Part shown: positions 12,008 through 22,734 of the stretch, in pieces | How positions within the stretch are numbered: position 1 is the first letter of the stretch | How the letters are laid out: every line of letters begins with the position of its first letter | Assembly: GCA_028023455.1 (NCBI GenBank) | Contig: JAQFVV010007213.1 | Span: forward strand, 62,001 to 126,000 | Direction of reading: 5' to 3' | Length of the DNA: 64,000 nt | Source: Epiperipatus broadwayi | Lineage: Eukaryota; Onychophora; Udeonychophora; Euonychophora; Peripatidae | Notes under the pieces: generated by a model | Told to the model about the DNA's origin: nothing | Seen by the model: only the letters and a program-made list of their open reading frames with translations | Database searches by the model: none | Made by a program: the position numbers and the translations under genes

Positions 12008-13525
12008 TTAACTGTAAATAAATCTGTGTTCAAATTCCCTATACTTGTAAAGAGCTGTAATAATTTGTAAGAATAATTCTATATACCACCACAAGTTCAT
12101 TTTCTGCAATTGCACTTGTCTGAGTAGACTATAATACTTTATAAAGTTTTTCTGAGGTTCATATTGCTGATTCTTTTCCAATCCAAATTTTTTTTCTATT
12201 TTATATTTCTTTTCTGATGATGAGACTTTAACCAAGTATTTTAACTTCTCATTTGTTACACCTTTTGCATGGCTTTCTTTATTTTCTAGAATGAATTCAT
12301 TTACTTTAAGTTCTTGTACTATTTGAATATTTTTTTTAACTTTCCCATTAATTCTTGAAAAGTTTTCAATGTAATTAAGACCTCACTTTATTCAGCCTTC
12401 TAAGAAGGGAAATTACAGTTTTTGATTTTTATTTGATCTGGTACTTTTATAAAATTTATTGCATCTGCAATGGCAAATGATTTCCAGGATTTCATTAATT
12501 GAGCATTAGAATTGATACTAAGTGTTGATTGAATATGATCAAAATAAAATATTAGTGTATGTATATGGCAACATATCAAATTAAGACTTCACAAAGAGTT
12601 TGAAACAATTCAGTAAGCAAAAATACAATCTGTACATTTTCATTTTCTTAGTTAAAAGATTCACAATAAGTAGATACATGAGCTAATAACAGCAGGACTT
12701 TACTTTTTTTTTTTTCAGATATTTTTTTATTTATTTTGAAAATAAAAAAATCACAAATCTATTTAATAAATAAAATGGTTGTAACCCAAGCATATTTGTT
12801 GGGTTTTTTTTTCAGAACACAGACAGATAATTTTATTATGACTTTTGAAAGTTCAGAGGATTTATAAATTTGTAAATAAGTTTCTATTTTGTAAATAACC
12901 TGCAGCACTAGAGTTAGTCTATTTTAACATGCCTTAAATCCTTCTGCCTCATCTTTCCATTTTGTGAATGCATGCTCTATAAGGTTTTTTTTTTCTGAAC
13001 AATATAGTTTCATTACAATTATATGTCTATTCTAGTCAATATTTATTTTTTTTAATATTTTTTTCTAAATTCTAATAAAAATATAGCGACAGTCACATTA
13101 TTAACTGATGTGGAGCCTCTCCAATAATTTTGATATTTTTCAACTGTAACAATTTTGAAATTTATACAGTTATTTTCTAATTGCAGTGAATATTTTAGAA
13201 TTATTTGTTTCAGAGTTTGCTAAATTCATATAGATTTAAGGTTTTCTGATACAATACAAGATTGTCAACAGAATTATTATTACAATTTATATTATTATTT
13301 AATTATAAATTTAAAATTCTTTCTATTTTACCCAAAATTATTTCTTATCTTAGTAACAATGCAAGCAACAGTGACATTGCTTTTCTCTTTCTCTAATAGG
13401 TGATTTATTTTTATGAAACATATATATTCAGAATATGATTTTTTCCTTTCATTATTTAAGTCAATAATTTTTATTTTATCACTTAATGAAAGATCTTTAT
13501 GAATTTTCTTGGGTTTATTGCTCAT
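12008..13525 (-). pseudogene. pogo/Tigger-type (CENP-B-like) transposase, decayed
   Basis: On the minus strand the N-terminal part (13,525-13,330) reads SNKPKKIHKDLSLSDKIKII followed by a KSYSE block. This is the start of the CENP-B-type helix-turn-helix of pogo/Tigger/jerky transposases. About 600 bp later (12,800-12,600) come fragments AWVTTILF, ISEKKKSKVLLLLAH and ENENVQIVFL. These align in order with the family's DDE core (AWM..., KVLLLLDNAP, NVxVxFLPPNTTS). The catalytic Asp that normally follows the LLLL run is Ala. Further down (12,500-12,430) is SFAIADAINFIKV, the family's ADAI-x-x-I-x-x-AW helix, followed by a lysine-rich tail to 12,008. Multiple stops and frameshifts show it is dead. 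I saw no terminal inverted repeats around it. The family normally cuts and pastes at TA targets in the nucleus. Confidence 0.65.
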
Positions 13526-14210
13526 GTTATAATTATAAATTTTACTGCATATATTACTTTATTCTACCATGTATATAAAATATTTGGGGGAAAAAGATCA
13601 AAGTATTAATACTATACTGATGCTTATAATTATAGTACTGAACAGTACGTAGATAATGTTGAATAAATTAACTCATGTTTGAGATTTTGCGAATGTTACA
13701 TTTAATGAGAATACTCCAAAATGAAAATAATAATTGCTGTTATATTAAGCCCTGTAAAGTTTAGTAAACATATGCAATTCAATGTTTTTGTTTGTTTACA
13801 TTTTTTGATTAATGTATAATTGAAATAATGTATATTGATATAAATATATTATGACTTCACTGCACTGTATAATTGAGAAAATCAATAGTTATTAAAAATA
13901 TTCAAGTTTTTTTTATAAATATGTTATGAAATTTATAGTCTTTGTATGTTAGACTATCATGAGTAATCTAAAAGTGTTTGATATTAGAAGTTTTAAATTT
14001 GTGAATCTTAAAATAATTGTCTTCAACCTCTATTTTAAAAGAAATCAAAATACTTTAATTATGTATGAATTTATCCATAAGTTGAAGGAAGTAAATATTG
14101 TATATCACATAAGCAAATATAATAATGATAAAATTATATATACAGTATAAAACTATTACATAGAGCAAATTATTGAAAAAAAATAGGATTTTTATTCATG
14201 GAGATATATA
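13526..14210. other. AT-rich DNA, no gene seen
   Basis: A 63-codon open stretch (13,959-14,150) has no recognisable domain and typical AT-rich random composition. I see nothing else. Confidence 0.5.
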
Positions 14211-14345
14211 TGGGAGATAGTGACCTAGGTCAACTGATGAGGTTCAGCACGAAGTGCTTCTTGGGGGTCTTTGGTCTTTTGATTTTTTAAAAAGAATGGG
14301 GAAGTATGGAGATTGTTTATTATATCTATAATATATATATAGTTT
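14211..14345 (+). repeat. CTGATGA repeat, subfamily 1 (copy A)
   Basis: GATAGTGACCTAGGTCAACT starts a GC-richer patch, followed by GATGAGGTTCAGCACGAAGTGC. It matches the copy at 61,279-61,410, including the downstream GGTC, a T-rich run, an A-run and a GGAAGTAT block. Bases 14,234-14,240 are CTGATGA and 14,251-14,253 are GAA, the two conserved strands of a hammerhead ribozyme core. GGTCAA (14,228-14,233) can pair with TTGGTC (14,271-14,276). The stem III and cleavage-site geometry is not canonical in this copy, so I call it a repeat related to the ribozyme-bearing family rather than a ribozyme. Confidence 0.55.
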
Positions 14346-14899
14346 AAATAAAAGCAAATCATAAAAGTAAATCCTAAGATAATCCAATTTTATTAATTAT
14401 TCCAAAATTGGCTAATTATTTTAAAGACAATATCTCTCTTGACCTTCCAATCCCCATCCCTACTCCCAATTAATTTTTTTAAGTGTTTTCATTGACCATC
14501 ACTACTCTTGGCGTAGCTTTTTATATAGGACCGGCAAAGTAATTGCATAATTTTCTAAGTTGCAAAATGCTAGATTTAAAAAAAAGCGTTAATAAATGAC
14601 AAATGGTGGAAAATGTCACTGAATGTGATTCGGTATCTTACTGAATAATTATTTCAATATTCCTCTATTGAAAACTTATATTCACATACATATATTTTTA
14701 AATTCATACGTTAAACATATTGCAGTCTCTCGAAATGCCTCCCTTGATTATATTTTTCAAATATTTTTTAGATAATGCTCATATTTCAAAAACTATAATT
14801 ATACAATTCAAATTATAATATTTTTTAATACTGTCAATTTATTAATACAGAACTGAGAAAAGAAATATAATGCCTTTTATGTTTTTTAATTGGAAAATG

Positions 14900-15020
14900 A
14901 CCTGCATGGTTTAGTGCAATCAGGCTCTGGAGAGCACAAAGTCCTTGAATTCATTCTAATTCTGGAACTTCCGGTGATTGAACTTCTTATGAACCCCCAG
15001 ACAATAAAGCAATTTGATTT
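14900..15020 (+). repeat. Possible SINE copy
   Basis: A GC-richer patch (TGGTTTAGTGCAATCAGGCT, then a GGAGAGCACAAAGTCC block) ends in ACTTCTTATGAA...AAGCAAT. It can be aligned loosely with 49,105-49,235, which has CACTTCCAGT...AAACTTCTTAT...AAGCAAT in the same order. The start resembles a tRNA-type A box, but no clean B box is visible. The two copies are strongly diverged. Confidence 0.35.
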
Positions 15021-15154
15021 TTTATTTATTGTCAATAAGTGAGACATTTATTTATTTAAATAGCTTTTTATCATTAGATATACAAAATTAGATAATGCTG
15101 TACATTTCATAAATCCCCAGTAAACTAAAATTTATTATTTTGACTTCAACTTAG

Positions 15155-15309
15155 TTTCCTCCTGAGACTTCATTAAATGGCATTAATGCAGAATATATAA
15201 CAATTCTAGAAAGTCAAAACATCCAGATAGAAAAAGTCAATTTGTTTATCACTCGCGCAGACGATAACGCATTAAAACTTGCTAATGTATTTGGAATGAA
15301 ATTGCAAAG
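15155..15309 (+). CDS. Exon-like coding segment, product unknown
   Basis: After a pyrimidine-containing stretch ending in TTAG (15,151-15,154), one frame stays open for 51 codons. It encodes FPPETSLNGINAEYITILES, then QNIQIEKVNLFITRADDNAL, then KLANVFGMKLQ. It ends in AAAG followed by GTGAAT, a plausible splice donor at 15,310. Without splicing the frame ends at TGA two bases later. The segment has CpGs (CTCGCGCAGACGATAACGC) and balanced amino-acid composition, quite unlike the Lys/Asn/Ile/Phe-rich chance frames around it. I do not recognise the protein family. It could be an internal or last exon of a host gene, or a fragment of an unrecognised element. Adjacent exons were not found with confidence. 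Confidence 0.4.
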
Positions 15310-18190
15310 GTGAATTAACTTATTATCATTAAATTTTCAAATTTAGTTCTTTTTACATTTGACTTCTAAATGAAATTGAAATTTGATTAAATATTTTAGT
15401 TCATTAAAAGAATTATTAGACGTATTATTAAATATGAACAAACATCATTTTGTTCAAAGTACGGTGACACTTTTTTTAATAACTTGCAACATTTTAAAAA
15501 TTTGATTAGATAATTTATTCACATTTTATTTATTATTTGTTCTTTTTTGATATATGAGAGAAATCGCTTTATTATATTTAAATATTATTTTTCAGAAGGT
15601 GAAAGGATTGTTATTATTAATTTCCTCCGTTTTTAGTGATTATTCTTTGTTTATTTTGAGATAAATAAGTATATTGTATATACAAAAATACGTTTTTAAT
15701 CAAAACAAATAAATAACAGCAATATATTTCACGTCCTCTAATGTAAATAAATAAAAAAATCATTATAATAAATGTTTGTTTTAAAAGTAGCAGAAAATTA
15801 TTTATAAGGAAAAAGATGAATAAGTAGATAATCATGAAATGGATCATGATCAGTAATTTGACCAAACATAGTATCTAAAAATGCTCGCCAATATATCAAT
15901 AACATCACAGTTGTTTTCTTCAAGGTGAGAAAACATTGGTTTCCAAAAAAGTGATCTAAATGTAATTTTATATATTGTTAATTTCAAATCAACTAATGAA
16001 AAAAGAGAACAGAAAATGAGACAAAATTTAAGTCTGTTTTATTTATGCTAGTTGCATGTTAACATTATAAAGTTTTTTTAAAAAACACTTATGCCTACAT
16101 ATTTTTAAATATAGCCAACTTAGGATGCCATTATTATATAACCCCTTTCCCCATACCATAGACACTTGCAACTGCTATGAATGCTGAGTGTTAATAATTT
16201 GATCTTTATTATAGTTACTAATAGAAAACAAATTCCACACAATAAAATAAATGTAACCATAAGGAATTTTAATTCTAAAAATACAAAGATAAATATTGGT
16301 TAATTAAGTAATGCCTGTGACAAGAGTGCTCAACACTAAAAATGCCTTTAGGTTATGTACTTTATTACCTAAGGTTTATCTCTGTATTTTTGGAATTAAT
16401 ATTCACTGTGATTACATTTATAGTTATTATTAAGTTAGAGTTGTCAAATTATTTTTCTCAGATTGTGATGGGTATTTTATTTTATAATTTTCACACATCT
16501 GCTAAAAATATATATTTAAGATTGATCACATTTCTGAAATCTTGTGAAATGATGTTTATGACTACAAAGTTTATTAAATTATTTTAATGACTATATAAGT
16601 GAGAATTATAGATTTCACTAACTCTTCCTTGAAGTGACACGAAGGCTTTTAGTGAAAAAAATACAGAGAAATCACTCCAAATGTTTCCATTAAATCAAAC
16701 TTGTGCAATTGTCTATTGAGATATTTTAATGTTTTTGTAATAGCCAACAAAGTAAAAGTATTTTAATTCTGCCTTCACATGCTTGATGAATTTAGTTCTT
16801 TGTAATTCAATTTGAAATCATTTGTGAGATTACTTTGAGAAATTTTTGAAATAATAAAAAGTTTGATTTTTTTTGTAAAATGCATTCATAATTATTGTTG
16901 CACAATAATTGTGTAATAATTACTAAAAATCAAAAGTATACTTGATTACACTTTTTTATACATACATGTTTTATTAACACAAAAGATTATAACTTCTACT
17001 GTAATGTTAACAAAAAAATAGTGTTCCAATCACCATGCTTTGTGAAATTGATCACTAAACATTGCTAGTTGATTTGGTGTTAGAATCTTTTGAGATAAAG
17101 CAATTTTTAAAGCAGAATTTGATATATTTATCAAGCATTATTATTTATTCATTTATGTTTTAAAAACAAATATCAATCAAAAAAGATTTAGTTGATTTTT
17201 TAAAGTCACTCTACTCCTGCCAATGATTCAGTGATAAAAAAATATCTTTTGTTTCATTATAAACTCATATTTTCTATATTTACAAAGTTCAAATATGATA
17301 TTTGAGAATGCTTTTTATTTGTAAACATATATTTTGACAAATCAAGTCCAATTTATTGAATTGTGATATAGAATAATAGTTTAATACTAAAATCAAAAAT
17401 TTAAAGATTATAAAGTGTCATTAGGGAGAACAATGGACCTGTAACAATGTAGGGGGAGATTAAATATAGTTGCAAAAAAGATAATAATTACTACCCATAA
17501 ATTCTATATCCAAAAACAATTATAGATTTGTTGTTTCAGATTAACATTCAGTCTATGACGATTTTGTCATCTATATCAATTCAAAAATGAATTTGTATGA
17601 GTAATCAAACAATTAAGATTTTATTAATGCAATGCATACACAAGATGAATCATACCTTTTCTCTCAATAATTAATATTATATGCATCCATATTACTTTTA
17701 TATATTACAAGAATTTTAGCTACCTGAATAATAATTCTAAAATTGAAAATAATCATATTAAAATGATCATATATTAAAAAATATAATTTTGTTCATATAA
17801 AAAATATAATTTTTTTTTCTGATTTGTCTGATGAATATAAAATACATACTTTAATGAAATATGTTGTATTAACTTAATCAAAACAAACAAATTACCAATA
17901 TGCAGTATTTATTTTTGATATTATATCTGAAAAGGCTTATTTAGTCAATCTACATATAGTGAAAGATTGGATGATTAGTTGCATATTGCAGTAGCATTTG
18001 TTTTCATTTATAATTTATTGAACTTTGAATATGGCCCTGCAGAAAGAAGTGAGTTTACTTGTATTACATTTATGTGTGCTTGTATTGCAGCAAAGATTTT
18101 CATGATTAATGTATAAAATTAAGAGGCTTTAAGGAATGCTATATAGAAATTCTGAGCATGAACATTTTTAATTATTTTAATTTCATGAAT
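15310..18190. other. AT-rich DNA, no gene seen
   Basis: The stretch contains an 81-codon hydrophobic open frame at 16,342-16,587 that has only AT-rich-type residues (F, I, L, Y, K) and no family signature; I regard it as chance. No repeats were recognised. Confidence 0.5.
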
Positions 18191-18193
18191 ATA

Positions 18194-18290
18194 GGCAGAC
18201 AGACAGACACACAGAGAGAGAGATAGATAGATAGATAGAGAAATAAATAGAAAAATAGATATAGATAAATAGATAGAGAGACATATATAT
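18194..18290. repeat. Compound microsatellite (GACA/GA/GATA)
   Basis: GGCAGACAGACAGACACACA passes into AGAGAGAGAGATAGATAGATAG, then degenerate GATA/AATA units, and ends in a short (AT)n. Open frames across it are products of the repeat. Confidence 0.9.
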
Positions 18291-19780
18291 ATATGTAGTT
18301 CTGTCAAGTTGATGGTTTATTATCCTTTACAAGAAAAAAGTTTTCAAGGACATACAAATTTGGCATGCATATATTTTAAATCCGTAATCATACCAACATT
18401 TAATAACTGACTAACTAAAATTAATAATTATTTCCTTTATTGTTTTTAAACAAATAGTCCATATTTTTTAACCATTAACTATTAACAATACAGATGTACT
18501 TGAAATGTATGTCTATATTGAAACATAGTGGATAGATAGTTACAGATTATACAAATTATATTATTACAAAAAATATTCATTTTTTTTTGACAAACATTTT
18601 CTCATTCTTTTAAAAAATATAACAGAATCATTACATAACTAATTAGCTGAAGGACAAAGATTTGTGAAGGATCAATAAATTAGGTTTGTTTTATAAAGAA
18701 AAGATACACTTTCTTGGAAAAAAATAAAAACTTCATACCAATACTTTATTCTTTTTATTGAAAGTTGATAAGTCATACCACTTTACTAATAGATGTTGCA
18801 ATAATTTAATAATTAAAATACAGTTATAAATTAAATTAGACCCTAAAATATTTAACTCTCTTTGAAAAAGAAAAAAATCAATTATTATCATTTAAAAAAA
18901 GTTGTTGTATATATATATAAGAACATCTTTAAAAACAATTTACTATATGGAAAATTATACACTCAGCAAATAACTTTATGATTTAACAATAAATTAAATT
19001 ATAATCTTTTAAAGGAAGAAATGGCAACAAAATTCATTCATTCTATTTCTTGATTTATTTATGAGGGGGAAAATGTTGTGTTGCCACTTACTCAAAATAA
19101 AATGACCATACTAATTATATATTAATATTTAATAAAATGAAAAAAATGGCATAGATCAAGAAAGCTTACATTTGAATATATTTACAACAGTAGTAAAAAT
19201 GAAGGTCTCCACTGAAATATTCAAGTGATACTTCAGCAATAATTACAGTAATAAACATATAAAAATAAAACTTAACAAATATTTTATTGACAGGTGCCTA
19301 AATAAGTATTTTAATAGTCCAATGAACATTTTAAAAAAGTATTGATTAATTAAAAGAGAATATCAAAAACATTAGCATTATATTTAACAAAAAAAAAAAA
19401 GGTTAATATTTTTGCTATCTCATGTTTTAAAATAATTATGTACTATCATTTATAGTTATGATTCTGTTTGGTTTATTACAACAATAATGAAATGAATAAA
19501 GAAGATATTATTAATAATATACATGTTTTTACATTACTTTTATTAAAGGAAAAAATTATATTTATAAACATTAGATATTAATGTATACTTGTTTATAAAA
19601 GACTTTAACCCTTTAAATTCTGACATTTTCTAATGTCATACCAAATGGATTTTTTTTTTTTTATAAATGATTAAATTTCAATTTCTGTATAAAATATTTA
19701 CATTATATTAAAACTCAATAAATTTAATTTCATTTCTTTTTAATATAGACAGAAGTTTATAGCAGTAGAAAAATATGCAA
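18291..19780. other. AT-rich DNA, no gene seen
   Basis: No gene, repeat family or structured RNA could be supported. Confidence 0.5.
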
Positions 19781-20142
19781 GAGAGAAATAAGTAATAAGT
19801 ATAGCCAAAGTGAGGTTTATTAATCTGCTGAGTTACCTTTTAACACAAAGTTTCTGTTTCAAAGCATAACTGGTAGATAATTAGCAGAGGGTGGTAGTTA
19901 TTCTGACTATAAAATGTTAAACTTGGTGGTGTTCAAAAGATTTTCATGATTGCATGTACAACAGATAATTGCGAAGCACTCCAAGTTTAATTTTTTTTAG
20001 TCTGAATTACTATCATACTCTCATAATTATCTACCACTTATGCTTTAAAATAGATGGTCCATGTTGAAAGTTAACTTAGCAGATTAATAAATAAATTTAT
20101 TTTAACCTAACTTTGGCCATACTTATTACTTATCTCTATTTA
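19781..20142. mobile_element. Foldback/MITE-like element with long inverted arms
   Basis: The arm at about 19,781-19,940 is matched in reverse complement by about 19,975-20,142. Shared blocks in order are AAATAAGTAATAAGTAT, GCCAAAGT, TTATTAATCTGCT, AGTTA, AAAGCATAA, TGGTAGATAATTA and AAACTTGG. Small insertions and substitutions separate the arms, and the unmatched centre is only about 35 bp. There is no coding capacity. Such a structure fits a foldback or MITE-type element, or an old inverted duplication. I could not define a target-site duplication. Confidence 0.65.
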
Positions 20143-20497
20143 CTATTAATTTAATTTTATAAATAAAAAATATTTTTAAAAATTCATAATTGAACATGAC
20201 AAATATTGAAAAAATAAGTTGTAAATAAGAACCAAGTATATAATATGTCATGTGAAAGGAAACATTTTTTAGACAATCAACAAAATCTTTTTTATTTTAA
20301 TTTTTTTAACAAATGAGATCATATATCAAATTCTGCTTCAAAGTTTTTTTATAAATTTTATAATATCTGAAAAGATTCTAACACCATATCAATTATGACA
20401 GATGATGATATCATGTGATCAGTTTCAATCTTGGCCAAACTTATGCTGGGATTTTCTTTGTTAATATTACAGTCAAATTTATTAACCTATATTTTTG

Positions 20498-20804
20498 TCA
20501 GACTTTCACATGACCCTCAACTATCCTAAGCATTCCATCATCAGATTTTCAATGAAATGGACAGCTGAAAAGTTGTAGGGTGGAGTGGATTGAAGCCTGT
20601 CCATTAAATTATGAAGATTGGTTATCTTAATATAAGCTGAGCATTGATTGTATATATGTGTGGATTATAATCTGGACCAACTGATGAGTGCTGGTTTAGT
20701 ATAAAATACTTATATTGGTGATTAATTATCTTTTCAACAAGTATGTGATCAAGTGTGCCAGCAGTATGAGATAGCATAGCTAGTTGAGGGTCATGTGAAA
20801 GTCT
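20498..20804. repeat. Inverted repeat overlapping the SINE
   Basis: CAGACTTTCACATGACCCTC plus AACTA near 20,498-20,523 is exactly the reverse complement of TAGTTGAGGGTCATGTGAAAGTCTG at about 20,780-20,804, inside the tRNA-like part of the adjacent SINE. This suggests two SINE heads inserted in opposite orientation, the left one truncated. Confidence 0.7.
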
Positions 20805-20835
20805 GAATTCAAACCCCCTATATATTACACATTGG
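20655..20835 (+). repeat. tRNA-related SINE with hammerhead-ribozyme-like region (copy C)
   Basis: The copy has two parts. Upstream lies a hammerhead-like fold (see the ncRNA entry). Downstream lies a tRNA-like region with an A-box-like TAGCTAGTTGAG (about 20,777-20,788) and a B-box-like GAATTCAAACCCC (20,805-20,817). The same arrangement recurs at 52,981-53,130, where GAAAGTCTGAATTCAAA is identical. The A/B boxes suggest an RNA polymerase III promoter of tRNA origin. No poly-A tail or target duplication was identified. A minus-strand open frame across it (20,622-20,876) is not a gene. Confidence 0.6.
20674..20719 (+). ncRNA. Hammerhead ribozyme-like motif (type I), core mutated
   Basis: Stem I 5' strand ACCAA (20,676-20,680) pairs with TTGGT (20,715-20,719). 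The conserved CTGATGA is at 20,681-20,687. Stem II GTGCTG/TAGTAT (20,688-20,693 with 20,697-20,702) pairs fully if G-U is allowed, with loop GTT. AAA (20,703-20,705) stands where GAA is required. Stem III ATA/TAT (20,706-20,708 with 20,711-20,713) has a 2-nt loop. Position 17 is A at 20,714, giving an AUA cleavage triplet. Every element is in the order known for type I hammerheads, but the conserved G12 is A, so this copy should be inactive. Tiny stem III loops are known from ribozymes of Penelope elements and retrozymes, which may act as dimers. The fold was derived by hand. Confidence 0.5.
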
Positions 20836-22458
20836 AATTCAGGTATGAAAAAGCCTGTACTGTAGAAAAAATTCATATATTAACTTATATTTTTAAAAAT
20901 AAAACATATATAAATAAAATCAAAACATAGATGAGTATTCTTTTTGTTTTTTAATAATTATCAAACAATTTGTGTGCAAAAGTAATCAGAAAAATGTATT
21001 AAATAAGCAAAAAATCTTTTTTATTCCAAAAATTTTGCACGAAAATAAGATTACAAAAAAAAACAAAACTGCCAATGGGTTGAAGTTGGGTTTTATTCAT
21101 AAAAAATAACATAAAATACTTGGAAGAGTTCTGAATGTCTGAAAGATATTGACTTCTTTAGATTCTTAAAAGAAATAAATCAATAACAGCAGGACTACAG
21201 TTTTAACATGATTAAAAAGCCTAAGTTAATATCAGTTAAGATAACTGTAGAAGAGTGACCTAAGGTAGCACAACTACCATCTGTTTCAGAAGTAAGCAAG
21301 TCACATTATTTAATGGAATTGATAATCAAACAGTTAATATTACATTAAATAATATTTTCTTGAACCAATACTTAAATTATAAGTTCTTTCTTTATTTTAT
21401 ATAATTATGCTAAGAAAGGAATAAAATATTTTTCCTAGAATATGATTACTTTTGGGACTAGTATTTTTACTTAAGTTAAGAAGAATGTTATATAAGCGCC
21501 ATTCCTGTAAACTGTCATCATAGAATTCTTTTATCACTTGTGTATTTTCTATTCTTTTTCTTAAACATTTTAATTGAATATTTATTGAAAGACTTTGCAT
21601 TTGAAAAATTATTTAATCTTGGTCTCTTATTATAATGAGTGCTTGTGCTATAAAAGTGCTTTCTGAATTTTCACTATTTAATTATCAAAACAGAATATAG
21701 TTTTACATTAAAATAATATTTTGTCCATGACATTAGCTGATGCTAATTGAATGAATAAATAATATATTGTTAATTGGAGAACATTCTGGATCATCATAAT
21801 TTATATATTTCTACTTACTGTCACCTAAAAAGAAGTCTTACAATTATTACTATTTATGTATTATGGTATTAAATATTTTTCAAGTGAAATTTAAGGACAC
21901 CAGATTTCTAAAGTAATTGTTTAAACATTCATGACAATAAGTGTAATTGGTTTTACTTGTTAAGAAAGAATTTTATAGTTTATAATAAAGTGTGGGGGTT
22001 TTAAACTTTATTCAAAAAGAATGATGTGTATGATTGATGCTTTGGAATCTTCATTATACCATCATGATCAGTTACTCATGAGGGCATTCTATTTTTTTCT
22101 TTTCTTAATTACTTTGTCAAAATATGATTATATTTTTATTAGTCACTAATCCTAAAGAACTTATGAAACTTGTTAGACATTACTTGATAATTCATTTAAG
22201 AATGAATTTAATTAGACTTTGTGACAAAGATCATTTGCTTTAGTGTCTAGATAGAAGAAAATAGTGTCTCATCTAGCACCATTGCAATAGTATTTGGATT
22301 GATCTACAGCCAGTATATCCAAATATAATGTTATTTGTGGCTGTGTCATCATATGTAGCTGAGAGCAAAGGATAAATGTCATCTTATTTGAAATGTAAAT
22401 ATTTGATCCAAGATTGTTAAATACATATATAATGTAACTGACAAACATATGTATGATG
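20836..22458. other. AT-rich DNA, no gene seen
   Basis: Short open frames on the minus strand (around 21,400-21,600 and 22,270-22,475) show no domain. Nothing else was supported. Confidence 0.5.
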
Positions 22459-22483
22459 AATAAATGAATTGCCAACTTGGACT

Positions 22484-22652
22484 ATGCTATATCATCTATC
22501 TATGATGATGACTGATTATGAAGAGAAGTATGGAGTGAATGCAGACATTGATGCAGTGACAAGACAAAAGGTAATTTTTATTACATCCAACTGCTGTTAA
22601 ATCTAATTAGATGTTTAATATACTCACAATGTCTGAGTTCAAATTTATTTAA
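22484..22652 (+). CDS. Exon-like coding segment with candidate 40-nt intron, product unknown
   Basis: A frame opens at ATG 22,484 (or 22,502) and includes MTDYEEKYGVNADIDAVTRQ. It reaches AAAAG at 22,570 followed by GTAATT, a good donor. Forty bases later CTAATTAG ends a candidate intron (22,571-22,610). The frame continues in phase as MFNILTMSEFKFI and stops at 22,652. AATAAA occurs at about 22,728, a possible polyadenylation signal. The DYEEKYGVNADIDAVTRQK part has a balanced, protein-like composition that AT-rich noise rarely gives. No family is recognised. It may be the last exons of a host gene, a small protein gene, or coincidence. Upstream exons were not found. Confidence 0.33.
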
Positions 22653-22734
22653 AATACTAATAATAGTTATTATAAATAATACACACTAAAATGTATCGTT
22701 TTATATGTGAAATATATATAGCATAAAAATAAAG

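Noticed and set aside
16342-16587. Hydrophobic 81-codon frame that might be a small membrane protein
   Set aside because: The residues are those expected from AT-rich noise, with no family signature, promoter or splice context.
20622-20876. 84-codon minus-strand open frame
   Set aside because: It runs across the SINE and hammerhead-like repeat; the composition follows the repeat.
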